Origin: Chlamydiota bacterium
GTDB taxonomy: Bacteria > Auribacterota > Tritonobacteria > UBA1439
Assembly: GCA_012729785.1 (NCBI GenBank)
Contig: JAAYCL010000025.1
Location: forward strand, 39,178-103,177
Reading direction: 5' to 3'
DNA length: 64,000 nucleotides
The notes beneath the pieces were generated by a model. It saw only the letters and a program-made list of their open reading frames with translations. It was not told the DNA's origin and searched no databases. The position numbers and the translations under genes were made by a program. Below are positions 56,962 to 64,000 of the stretch, piece by piece. Position 1 is the stretch's first letter; every line of letters begins with the position of its first letter.

Positions 56962-57564
56962 TCAGTTCTTCCCCGCGCCACCGGAGTAGCGCTCCCGCAC
57001 CTCGTCGATGTTCAGCGGTTCGTACGGTTTGCAGAGGAGTTCATTCACCCGCAGCCCCCGGAGATTCTGTGAGGAGGCCGCCCGCATCACGAGGGCCGTG
57101 TCCGCGCCACGGGCGGTCCCCGCGACGGCGATGACCCGCTCCCCTGAAGCCGCGAGACCCGCGTCGGCCGCCATGAGGACGATCTCGACGCAAACCTTGA
57201 CCCCCTGGGAGAAGCAACGGAGCAGGTTGGCCATCGCCGTCGGCGTGTCGCTGCCGTAGAGGGCGTGCGTGTGGAACAGCATCGTGCCGAAATGCACCGC
57301 GTGCCCCGCCGCCTCCAGGTCCGCGATCAGTTCCCGCGGAAACGGGTGCGTCCCTTTCCTGAAACCGTGCTGGTGCGGGACGACGACAAGCCTGATCCCC
57401 CGCCCGGTGAAGAGCTCGAGCGCCGTTCGCGCCGTGGCGCCGGTCGTGGAGGCCAGGATGATTTTCTTCACCCCCAGCTCCTCCGCCCGCCTGCAGACCA
57501 GCGCGAGCGTCGCGTCGGTGTTTTCGGGCCCGAGCCCCTCGAAGTACACCGTCGTTCGTTCCAT
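56962..57564 (-). CDS. Pyruvate-kinase alpha/beta-domain-like protein
   Basis: A 200-residue protein resembling the isolated C-terminal alpha/beta domain of pyruvate kinase: MERTTVYFEGLGPENTDATLALVCRRAEELGVKKIILASTTG opens like stand-alone proteins of this type. It lacks the kinase barrel, so it cannot be a pyruvate kinase; such orphan domains have no proven function. ATG at 57564 has AGGAGGGGGG upstream. Confidence 0.78.
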   Translation of the reverse strand: MERTTVYFEGLGPENTDATLALVCRRAEELGVKKIILASTTGATARTALELFTGRGIRLVVVPHQHGFRKGTHPFPRELIADLEAAGHAVHFGTMLFHTHALYGSDTPTAMANLLRCFSQGVKVCVEIVLMAADAGLAASGERVIAVAGTARGADTALVMRAASSQNLRGLRVNELLCKPYEPLNIDEVRERYSGGAGKN

Positions 57565-57575
57565 CCCCCCTCCTT

Positions 57576-58316
57576 TTATCCTCGCGTGCGTTCGGAGCCG
57601 AAGCGGGGCGGACGCCCGGAAAGGGGATCCAGGCGCCCCTTTTCGTCCCGCTCCGCCTTTCCGGCGTCGTGCGCCCCCTTGCGGATCATGGTGAGACGCG
57701 AAGGCGAATGCGCCAGTCTCCTGACCCTGGGGAGGGAGATTCCGTAGCGCATCGCCGCGACGCGGAGCACGAACGCCGTCAGGGCCGCAGAGAGAATCTG
57801 GAACCGCACGGAAAAACCCGCCGCGCGGGAGGCGACGAGGCAGGCCCCGCCCGCGAGCGCCGCGGTGGCATAGAAGTCGGTCTTGAGCACGACGGGGATC
57901 TCCCTGACCAGGACGTCCCTGATCAGGCCGCCCCCCGTCGCGGTGATGGCGGCCATCATGACGATGCCGAGGGCGCCGAAGCCCGACGACGCCGCCTCTT
58001 CGGCCCCGATCGCCGCGAAGACGCTCAGGCCCACCGCGTCGGCCGCCATCACGCAGTCCCACCGCGGGGCGATTTTTCTCGCCGCGAAGAAGACCGCCAG
58101 CCCCCCCGCCAGGCACGCCAGGAGATACGTCTCGTTCCGGAACGCCGCCGGACGGGCGGCGCCGAGGAGGAGGTCCCGGATGATCCCGCCCCCGATCCCC
58201 GTGGCGGTCGCCAACACCATCATCCCGAGGAGATCGAGCTCGTGCTTGAGGGCGCGGAACGCCCCTGACACGGCGAAAACGAACGTCCCGAAGACATCGA
58301 GCGCGTACAGCATCAT
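57576..58316 (-). CDS. TRIC-type cation channel protein (UPF0126)
   Basis: A 246-residue membrane protein with about six to seven helices arranged as two related repeats: GIGGGIIRDLLLG and ATGGGLIRDVLVREIP. These GxGGGxxRD motifs are diagnostic of the TRIC/UPF0126 family, trimeric K+-permeable channels in bacteria and eukaryotes. ATG at 58316 lies just after AAAGGA. A charged 40-residue C-terminal tail follows the last helix. It ends 12 bases before the preceding minus-strand gene start, so they may share an operon. Confidence 0.9.
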   Translation of the reverse strand: MMLYALDVFGTFVFAVSGAFRALKHELDLLGMMVLATATGIGGGIIRDLLLGAARPAAFRNETYLLACLAGGLAVFFAARKIAPRWDCVMAADAVGLSVFAAIGAEEAASSGFGALGIVMMAAITATGGGLIRDVLVREIPVVLKTDFYATAALAGGACLVASRAAGFSVRFQILSAALTAFVLRVAAMRYGISLPRVRRLAHSPSRLTMIRKGAHDAGKAERDEKGRLDPLSGRPPRFGSERTRG

Positions 58317-58569
58317 TCCTTTACCGCCCGCCTCGAAACGGCTCCTCTGCGGCGGATGCTTCCCGCGACACCGGACAGGAACCGCCGCTCCCGGCGCGGG
58401 CATTGTACTTCCGCGGCCGGCTCGAAACAAGCGGATTCCGGCATATTGACATCCGCATCTCCCTCCGGTAACTTGATTGATGGAGCACGCGGTCGGTTGC
58501 GTTTTGCGCACCGCGCCGGGTGGTCGTTGTTCGCGCACCGATGCGTTCTCTGTGTACCCGGGAGGGGCC

Positions 58570-59577
58570 ATGGACGCGCGCGGCACGGTGGGGGCGCTCG
58601 CGTGTCGAAGAGCCGTCGCGGCGTGCGTCCTCTCCGCCGCGGTTGTTTCGCCCGTCTGTGTGGCGGCGGGCGACTACCTGCACCCGGTCGTCGTCACCTG
58701 CCTCGGCGACAGCGTCACGTACGGTGCGCCCTGGGGGGCGGGCGATCCCGAGACCTACCCCGCGCAGCTCGCCGTCCTCCTTGACTCCGCCTACCCCTCG
58801 AAGGTCTGCGAGGTGCACAACCGCGGCGTGAACGGCGCTACGGCCGACACGCTGCTCGCCAAACTCAACAGCGAGGGCTTCCCCGAGCAGCCCGATTTCG
58901 TCCTCCTGATGATCGGCGGGAACGATCTGGGCGCCGCCCACGACAGTGCCAGTTTCTCGGAGATCCTGCCCCAGACGCTGTCCGAGGTCCAGCAGTGCGT
59001 GAACCGCATCAACGACCAGACGAACCATGACGGAAAGAAGCCGCGCGTGCTCCTCTCCGCCTTCATCCCGAACAGGATAGGGAATGTGGGGGGGTGGGAC
59101 GCGAACCTGGGCATCCAGATATACAACGCAAGCCTCGCGGATATGGAGGGGGTGGACCGCTATTTCAGCACGAACTTCTCCGACCTGTACTCCCCCACCC
59201 CCCCCCTTACGATCGAGGACCTGATATGCGGCGACCTTGTCCACCCGACCGAGGCCGGGTACACGCTCATCGCGGAGAACTGGTACGACGAGATCGCGGC
59301 CTTCCCGCCGATGGTGGACACCGACGGCGACGGCCTCTGGGACGAGGAGGAAACCGACTGCGGGACGAACCTCGAGCTCGCCGACTCCGACGCCGACGGA
59401 CTCGGGGACCTTGTCGAGCTTGCGTGTGCGGACGCCGCGGCCGTGCTCGGCGGCTACGCGAAGCGGCCCGCCGCGGTCCGCGTGAACTTCCAGCCGCCGC
59501 GCCGTGTATCCCCCTCCGGCTTCGCCCCGGACGGCGGTTGTTCCGCCGCGGTCGGCTCACCGTTCTGGTGGGACTGA
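58570..59577 (+). CDS. Secreted SGNH/GDSL hydrolase with calcium-type repeats and YGW-like tail
   Basis: A 335-residue exported esterase-type enzyme. A signal peptide (about 1-33) is followed by block I GDSVTYG (Ser48), block III GGNDLG, and block V DLVHPTEAGY with the catalytic Asp-His. Next come TSP3-type repeats (DTDGDGLWDEEE, DSDADGLGDLVE) and finally RVNFQPP...GFAPDGG...FWWD, the same C-terminal tail seen in the proteins at 1791 and 61329, though it ends FWWD. The substrate could be an acetylated polysaccharide or lipid. ATG at 58570 has GGAGGGG upstream. Its last 21 bases overlap the 3' end of the cyclase gene on the other strand. Confidence 0.86.
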   Translation: MDARGTVGALACRRAVAACVLSAAVVSPVCVAAGDYLHPVVVTCLGDSVTYGAPWGAGDPETYPAQLAVLLDSAYPSKVCEVHNRGVNGATADTLLAKLNSEGFPEQPDFVLLMIGGNDLGAAHDSASFSEILPQTLSEVQQCVNRINDQTNHDGKKPRVLLSAFIPNRIGNVGGWDANLGIQIYNASLADMEGVDRYFSTNFSDLYSPTPPLTIEDLICGDLVHPTEAGYTLIAENWYDEIAAFPPMVDTDGDGLWDEEETDCGTNLELADSDADGLGDLVELACADAAAVLGGYAKRPAAVRVNFQPPRRVSPSGFAPDGGCSAAVGSPFWWD

Positions 59578-61197
59578 GCGCGCCGTCTCCCCGTCGTTGC
59601 GTCCGCGAAACCTTTCGTACGCCGGCATCAGCGAGTAGACGTCCAGCGTGTCCGTCCGTCCCTTTACCTGCACGATGCCGAGCGACTCGTGGGGATAGCG
59701 CTGCTTGTAGGGGCCCAGCGTCGCCCCGGAGCAGATGATCGGCGCGCCATTCTCCGCCGTGAGCTCCTCGATCCGCTGCGCGACGTTGACCGCATCGCCG
59801 ATCACCGTGTACTCGATCTTGTTCGCCGTGCCGATGTTGCCGGCGAGCACGAGCCCGCTGTGGATGCCGATCCCCGCCTTGAGCTCGGGCTGCCCGTCCT
59901 CGCGCTGCTCCGCGTTGAACTCGCCGAGGGCGCGGTACATGGCGAGCGCCGCCCGTATCGCCCGGTCCCGGTGGTCGGCACGCGGCTGCGGGGCGCCGAA
60001 AACGGCGAGGATCGCGTCGCCGATGAACTTGTTGACCGTCCCTCCCTCCTCCTCGACCGCCCCCGCCATCAGGGTGAAGTAGCGGTTGAGCATCGCCACG
60101 ATGCGGTCGGGCTCCATCCCCTCCGAGAGGGAGGTGTAGCCGCGGATGTCGCAGAAGATGATCGAGACCTCGAGCTGTATCCCCCCCATCCGGATCCCCC
60201 CCTCCAGCACCTGGCGGGTGAGCGTCCGGTCCACGTAGCGGTTGAACGCCTCCACGATCCGCTTCCTCTCCCGCAGGCCGATGATCATCTCGTTCACCCG
60301 GTCGCCGAGGAGCCCGATCTCGTCGCGGGCGTCCACCCGGACGGTCGCCGAAAGGTCGCCGCGGTGGACGGCCTCCACGGCCTCGCTCACGGCGCGGGTG
60401 CTCCGGCCGATCATCATGCCGAACGAGATCACGACGGCGAACCCCATCACGAGGCAGAAGATGGAGAGGGAGATCGACTGCGACACCTGGTAGCCCGCCA
60501 TCGCGCGCGCGGAGACGATCTGCCGTCCGGTCTCGTCCAGGATCACGTACCGCCAGACGACCGCGTTGAGCACGGTGAGGAGGAGCGGGAGGGCGCAGAT
60601 GGTGACGAAGACGAGGTGCGTGCGGCCGCGCAGCGAAAGCGAGTGCCCGCCCGGCTGCATGTCGAGGTGCCCGTGGGGGAAGAGGACGGGCAGGAGCCGG
60701 ATGCGGGAGACGGCGGAGACCGCGAAGTAGCCGAGGACGGTCATGAAGGCGCCGTCGAAGAGACCCATCATCGCGGTCGTGGCCCAGTAGGTCTTCAGGA
60801 CGGGCGGGCGCAGCATCGAGAGCACGAACGGGAAGATCATCAAGGCGGCCATCCAGAATGTTGCCGTGAGGGCGGCGTACGCCACGGGGGCGTTCATCGC
60901 GCGCAGGCGGGCGAGGGTGAGCAGACGGTCGGAGGGCGTCTCCTTCCGCGCGAGCGTCCGCATCGCATCGTGGATCGGCCGCTCGTAGACGAGGCAGAGG
61001 ACGAAGTAGAGGAGGAAGCTGAGGAGGAGGTACGCGCAGCTCATCGCGTTGTCGATGGAGCGTTGCGCATCGGAGGCGTAGGAGAACGGATCCATCTCCA
61101 TGAGGTACGCGCCGAGAAGCACGAAGCTCCCGGCCGCGATCCCCACCATCAGGAGCGGATTCAAGAAGCGAAGCGCAACGCGTCTGAACGCCTTCAT
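59557..61197 (-). CDS. Membrane class III adenylate/guanylate cyclase
   Basis: A 546-residue protein with about six hydrophobic N-terminal helices, a HAMP-like linker (MIGRSTRAVSEAVEAVHRGDLS), and a C-terminal class III cyclase domain. FCDIRGYTSLSE and IGDAILAVFG carry the metal-binding aspartates; GTVNKFIGD supplies the adenine-selecting lysine, and EYTVIGDAVNVAQRIEEL the second substrate residue (D) and transition-state Asn/Arg. This pattern favours an adenylate cyclase making cAMP. Start ATG at 61197, with TATAAT 13 bases upstream. The 3' end is convergent with and overlaps the SGNH hydrolase gene. Confidence 0.9.
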   Translation of the reverse strand: MKAFRRVALRFLNPLLMVGIAAGSFVLLGAYLMEMDPFSYASDAQRSIDNAMSCAYLLLSFLLYFVLCLVYERPIHDAMRTLARKETPSDRLLTLARLRAMNAPVAYAALTATFWMAALMIFPFVLSMLRPPVLKTYWATTAMMGLFDGAFMTVLGYFAVSAVSRIRLLPVLFPHGHLDMQPGGHSLSLRGRTHLVFVTICALPLLLTVLNAVVWRYVILDETGRQIVSARAMAGYQVSQSISLSIFCLVMGFAVVISFGMMIGRSTRAVSEAVEAVHRGDLSATVRVDARDEIGLLGDRVNEMIIGLRERKRIVEAFNRYVDRTLTRQVLEGGIRMGGIQLEVSIIFCDIRGYTSLSEGMEPDRIVAMLNRYFTLMAGAVEEEGGTVNKFIGDAILAVFGAPQPRADHRDRAIRAALAMYRALGEFNAEQREDGQPELKAGIGIHSGLVLAGNIGTANKIEYTVIGDAVNVAQRIEELTAENGAPIICSGATLGPYKQRYPHESLGIVQVKGRTDTLDVYSLMPAYERFRGRNDGETARSVPPER

Positions 61198-61210
61198 GGG
61201 CACCGCGCGC

Positions 61211-61216
61211 ATTATA
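61211..61216 (-). promoter_or_regulatory. -10-like TATAAT box of cyclase gene
   Basis: TATAAT on the minus strand lies 13 bases before the ATG at 61197; transcription would begin only a few bases before the start codon. Confidence 0.4.
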
Positions 61217-61316
61217 GCCGGCCGCCCCCCCCTTTGCCACCGTGAAGCTGCCGCTCGACGGCGCCGACGCGTCCTGCCGGTTCGACATGCATCTTCCATC
61301 CCCGCGCAGGGAGTGC

Positions 61317-61322
61317 TACAAT
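61317..61322 (+). promoter_or_regulatory. -10-like TACAAT box
   Basis: TACAAT ends 6 bases before the ATG at 61329, and there is no Shine-Dalgarno site. The same arrangement is seen at 49168, 52013 and (7 bases) 3215. Confidence 0.4.
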
Positions 61323-61328
61323 ATCACT

Positions 61329-62462
61329 ATGAACTCCCGCGGCCCGACTGCGGTGGCGGCGTTCTTCCTCTCTCTCCCCTCCCCCGCCCTTTCCGCCCCC
61401 TGGCCCGGCGACGGGGGGACGGACATAACCGGCGATCTCCCCTCCACGTACGAGCCCAGCGGCATCATCTGGCACGACCGGCTCGAGACCCTCTTCCTCG
61501 TGCACGACAAAGGATGGGTGGCCAGGCTGGAAAGCGACGGGACATTCGACGCGTGGAACGTCGGCGGGGACCTCGAAGCCCTCGCCGTCGCCGACCCCTC
61601 GAGCGACTATCTCTACCTCGGCGTCGAGCAACCCAACGATTCCATCCTCGAGTTCCGGATCTCCACCGGGACGCTCACCGGAAAATCGTGGGACCTCACG
61701 CCATGGATGACCGGCCCGTCGAACAGCGGGCTCGAGGCGCTCACCTTCGTCCCCGACGGCCACCACCCGTACGGCGACGGGAACGGCCAAACCCGCTCCG
61801 GCGGACTCTTCTATGCGGGGCTCCAGGAAGACGGGACCTCGCCGTATGACGGCAGGGTATACGTCTTCGACGTGGACCTCTCGACAAGCGGAGAGGTGGA
61901 CTACGTGGTCGACTTCAGCCCTGTGTCGCCTCCAATCAAGGACCTCTCCGACATGTGGTATGACACCGGCACAAGAACGCTCTACCTGCTACACGACGGC
62001 GCGAACACCGTCCGGGAGATGCTGACTGACAACACGCTAACGGACCCGCTCCTCGTCGAGTACGCTCTGCCGGGCACGGGCCAGGAGGGGGTCGCCTTTG
62101 TCAGGACGTCGCCCGCCGAGGGGTACCTCTACATCACGGACGACTCCCTGCACACGGTCGTCCGGTACGGCGGCTACCCGGTTTTGGACGCCGACGAGGA
62201 CGGGCTCTCGGACGCGCAGGAGTGTTGGCACGACGGGGAGCCCGCCTTCGACACAAACGCGGACACGGATCCGTTGAACGCCGACTCCGACGGGGATCTG
62301 TTCACGGACTACGTGGAGCTTCAGCGCGGCACCGACCCGCTCGACGACGACGACGCGCCCGCGTGCCTGCGGATCAACTTCCAGCCGTTCGCCCTGCCGA
62401 CTCCCGCCGCCTGGTGCCTGGACGCCGGGACCGCGGCCGCCTCGACCGGCTACGGCTGGTGA
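61329..62462 (+). CDS. Secreted SdiA-regulated/phytase-like propeller protein with YGW tail
   Basis: A 377-residue protein: signal peptide (about 1-23, cleavage after ALSA); propeller-like part with YEPSGIIWHDRLETLFLVHDKG, NSGLEALTFVPDG and GQEGVAFV, as in the SdiA-regulated/esterase-like phytase fold; then calcium-type repeats (DADEDGLSDAQE, DSDGDLFTDYVE, GTDPLDDDD); and a terminal RINFQP...CLDAG...GYGW directly before the stop. The start is the ATG at 61329, since upstream codons lack a signal peptide. It is probably exported and anchored or sorted by its tail; enzymatic activity is unproven. Confidence 0.82.
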   Translation: MNSRGPTAVAAFFLSLPSPALSAPWPGDGGTDITGDLPSTYEPSGIIWHDRLETLFLVHDKGWVARLESDGTFDAWNVGGDLEALAVADPSSDYLYLGVEQPNDSILEFRISTGTLTGKSWDLTPWMTGPSNSGLEALTFVPDGHHPYGDGNGQTRSGGLFYAGLQEDGTSPYDGRVYVFDVDLSTSGEVDYVVDFSPVSPPIKDLSDMWYDTGTRTLYLLHDGANTVREMLTDNTLTDPLLVEYALPGTGQEGVAFVRTSPAEGYLYITDDSLHTVVRYGGYPVLDADEDGLSDAQECWHDGEPAFDTNADTDPLNADSDGDLFTDYVELQRGTDPLDDDDAPACLRINFQPFALPTPAAWCLDAGTAAASTGYGW

Positions 62463-62502
62463 GCAGGCGGTCACCGGTCGCTCGCCGATTCCTTCCGGCG
62501 AC

Positions 62503-62526
62503 AAAAAAGGCGGGCCGGGGCCCGCC
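62503..62526. terminator. GC-rich hairpin with A-tract after the 61329 gene
   Basis: GGCGGGCC and its complement GGCCCGCC (62509-62526), separated by two bases, are preceded by AAAAAA (62503-62508). It reads as a canonical terminator on the minus strand; for the plus-strand gene that ends at 62462 the T-tract is missing. It may block transcription coming back from the insertion element. Confidence 0.55.
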
Positions 62527-62623
62527 TCCTGTATCCGCGCTCCCCCGTCCGACCTCTCCCAACTCGCCCCTTCTCGATCGGACGCGGTGAAACGCACAGT
62601 AAAAGATCTGATTATATGATAGG

Positions 62624-62694
62624 CAGCTACCTCCCTGACGCGTTAGCATCGCACTGAGATCGCCCGGTAAGTGGTCTCAGAAAGGAGGTAGCTG
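62624..62694 (+). promoter_or_regulatory. SD-sequestering hairpin upstream of IS110 transposase
   Basis: CAGCTACCTCC at 62624-62634 is the exact complement of GGAGGTAGCTG at 62684-62694, which contains the Shine-Dalgarno site of the transposase. An inner stem CTGAGA/TCTCAG (62654-62659 with 62675-62680) strengthens the fold. In an RNA begun upstream the ribosome site would be paired and silent, as in other insertion elements protected against read-through translation. Confidence 0.65.
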
Positions 62695-62696
62695 GT

Positions 62697-63710
62697 ATGT
62701 ACTCGATCGGCATCGATCTCCACAAGGAGACGGCGTGGTATTGCGTATTCGACGCACAGGGCCATCGGGTATCACATGGGAGCTTACCGGCGGACCCGGA
62801 GTCTTTCAAGAAGTATTTCGAAGGAGTACCCCGGCCATTCAAGATGGCGGTGGAGGCGACGTATAACTGGTACTACGTGATCGACATTGCTGAAGAGTAT
62901 GCGGCAGAGGTGTACCTGGCAGATTCGTATCAGGTGAAGGCGTTCGCGAAGAAGCACAAGAAGACGGACAAGATAGATGCGCGGCTGATCGCGTGGTTGC
63001 TGCACCGGGGAGACCTGCCCACGGTGGCCATACCCGACAAGGAGACGCGGAAGAACAGGGAGATGCTGCGGTACAGGATGCGGCTGGTGTCGGACAGGAC
63101 GCGGAACATCGTACGGCTCAAGGCGATGCTGGATAGGATCGGGTTCAAGGGGACGGGTAATCTCGCCACGGCAAAGAGGCGTAAGGAGATTGGGTCGACG
63201 GAGATACCGGAGCCCTACGGGAGGATCGCGCGAGGGTATCTCGCGCGGATCGCGCAGCTCAGTGAGGAGCTCAAGATCTGCGGGAGCGATCTAAAGGTCC
63301 TCGCGGGGCGGGATCAGGATGTGATGCACCTGATGAGCGTGCCGGGTTTTCAGTCGTTCAGCGCGCTGCTCGTCAAGACGGAGATCTTTGACATCAGCAG
63401 GTTCCGTTCGTTCGGAGCGCTGTGCGCTTACAGCGGCTTGGCTCCTCGGGTGCACGCAAGCGGAGGGCATTGTTACCATGGGCCGCTGAACACGAACAGG
63501 CGCAAGGAGCTTCAGTGGATCCTGTTGGAGAACGCCTGGCATGCGATGAGGAAGATTCCGCGCCTGGAGCGCAAGTACGCGGCGATCAAGAAACGGAAAG
63601 GGTGCAACACGGCGAAGGTTGCAGTCGCCCGGGACATCCTGAAGATCATCTATCACATCCTGAAGGAGAAACGGCCGTTCTATCCGGAGAGTGAAAGGCT
63701 GTCGGCGTGA
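62697..63710 (+). CDS. IS110-family transposase (DEDD recombinase)
   Basis: A 337-residue transposase. The N-terminal RuvC-like (DEDD) domain begins GIDLHKET with its first aspartate at residue 7; KTDKIDARLIAWLL follows. The C-terminal Transposase_20 domain has LMSVPGFQSFSALLV and CAYSGLAPRVHASGG, the latter providing the serine nucleophile of IS110 recombinases. These enzymes use a bridge RNA encoded in the element's noncoding end to pair donor and target DNA. The ATG at 62697 has AAAGGAGG upstream, inside a hairpin. The gene is full length and appears intact. Confidence 0.93.
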   Translation: MYSIGIDLHKETAWYCVFDAQGHRVSHGSLPADPESFKKYFEGVPRPFKMAVEATYNWYYVIDIAEEYAAEVYLADSYQVKAFAKKHKKTDKIDARLIAWLLHRGDLPTVAIPDKETRKNREMLRYRMRLVSDRTRNIVRLKAMLDRIGFKGTGNLATAKRRKEIGSTEIPEPYGRIARGYLARIAQLSEELKICGSDLKVLAGRDQDVMHLMSVPGFQSFSALLVKTEIFDISRFRSFGALCAYSGLAPRVHASGGHCYHGPLNTNRRKELQWILLENAWHAMRKIPRLERKYAAIKKRKGCNTAKVAVARDILKIIYHILKEKRPFYPESERLSA

Positions 63711-64000
63711 AGCCCGGACATAGCCAGTCGGCGGGAGCCCCTGCGCTCGTTGGGGTCTAAAGGGACCGTCACGGTCGCCTTTCCCAGGTTTGATTAGCGA
63801 GGGGCTCCTCCGAGATTATCATGCGGCTTTGAGGAGTAAGGCCGCCGATAGGTGACTGAAGACTGGTGCGCTACAATCCAGTGCTTCACTGATACTCAGC
63901 CCGGCTGGCAAGAGAAGAGCGTGGAAGTTCAGTGCAGGGGGGCAGGCCTTACTGGCAAGGTGTCTTTACGCTTGCCTTCTGCCTACATAGGTGACCCCTA
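63711..64000 (+). ncRNA. Candidate bridge-RNA region, right noncoding end of the IS110 element
   Basis: About 290 noncoding bases follow the transposase. They can fold: GGAGCCCCT (63734-63742) pairs with AGGGGCTCC (63801-63809), and a small GACCG/CGGTC hairpin lies between them. IS110/IS1111 elements carry a structured guide RNA in one noncoding end, upstream in the IS110 group and downstream in the IS1111 group. The longer, structured region here is the right end, which is why I place it here. This is inference from position and fold; the left end (62530-62696) is the alternative. Confidence 0.35.

Larger units (their letters stand above)
62600..64000 (+). mobile_element. IS110-family insertion element (right end outside window)
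   Basis: An IS110-type transposase (62697-63710) is flanked by noncoding DNA: about 100 bases on the left after the preceding gene, and at least 290 on the right, up to the end of the window. Composition is less GC-rich than the host genes. Exact ends are not recognisable because IS110 elements lack conventional long terminal inverted repeats; the left boundary given is approximate. Confidence 0.75.

Overview
The window is high-GC bacterial DNA. Almost every gene has a Shine-Dalgarno site or a -10-like box directly in front of it, and genes are tightly packed in operons with ATGA/GTGA overlaps. No marker here fixes the phylum. The mix suggests an uncultivated, free-living Gram-negative-type lineage near the PVC/Omnitrophota/Aureabacteria level of diversity: a giant cyclic-glucan synthase, secreted beta-propeller proteins with calcium-repeat stalks, lipid-linked sugar enzymes, a Thivi_2564 mini-protein, queuosine and polyamine genes. 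That placement is inference only.

Layout. Positions 1-1710 hold a tRNA-Gln, a CAU-anticodon tRNA and a decayed tyrosine-recombinase fragment. At 1791-11101 (minus) there is a secreted propeller protein, then a compact envelope-glycosylation operon: DUF2079 membrane protein, YfhO-like membrane protein, FAD amine-oxidase-like enzyme, GT2 glycosyltransferase, radical SAM/SPASM protein. Around 11100-12461 lie small poorly preserved ORFs, including a HIT-like protein. At 14465-23638 is a 3057-residue cyclic beta-glucan synthase (GT84 + GH94), translationally coupled to an ABC-F ATPase. At 24100-28610 are small membrane and cytosolic proteins, a seven-bladed SBBP-type propeller and a conserved secreted protein. 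An IS4-family remnant with inverted repeats (28576-29156) supplies the last codons or stop codons of the two genes that flank it. At 29152-38436 are housekeeping genes: pgm, queC, metallophosphoesterase, HD protein, typA, cold-shock protein, and a two-gene polyamine operon.

Positions 38539-47845 form a clearly lower-GC, five-gene minus-strand island that looks like an anti-phage system: PLD-SNF2 helicase, Eco57I-like DNA methyltransferase, AAA ATPase, a small protein resembling MAD4, and a DprA/SMF-like protein. I do not recognise this exact combination as a named system.

The right third returns to host-like composition: a histone-H1-like basic protein, a BNR-type propeller, a nitrilase-family amidase, a large GH13-type glycosidase, diaminopropionate ammonia-lyase, a pyruvate-kinase-C-terminal-like protein, a TRIC channel, a secreted SGNH hydrolase, a membrane class III nucleotide cyclase and another secreted propeller protein. 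It ends with an IS110-family element whose start codon region is enclosed in an SD-sequestering hairpin and whose right noncoding end is a candidate bridge-RNA locus.

A recurring theme is that three unrelated secreted proteins (genes at 1791, 58570 and 61329) share one architecture: signal peptide, enzymatic or propeller domain, calcium-type DxDxDG repeats, and then the same roughly 32-residue C-terminal tail (R[VI]NF...D.G...YGW) at the very end of the chain. This looks like a C-terminal sorting or anchoring tag and is the most interesting protein-level signal, beside the defence island.
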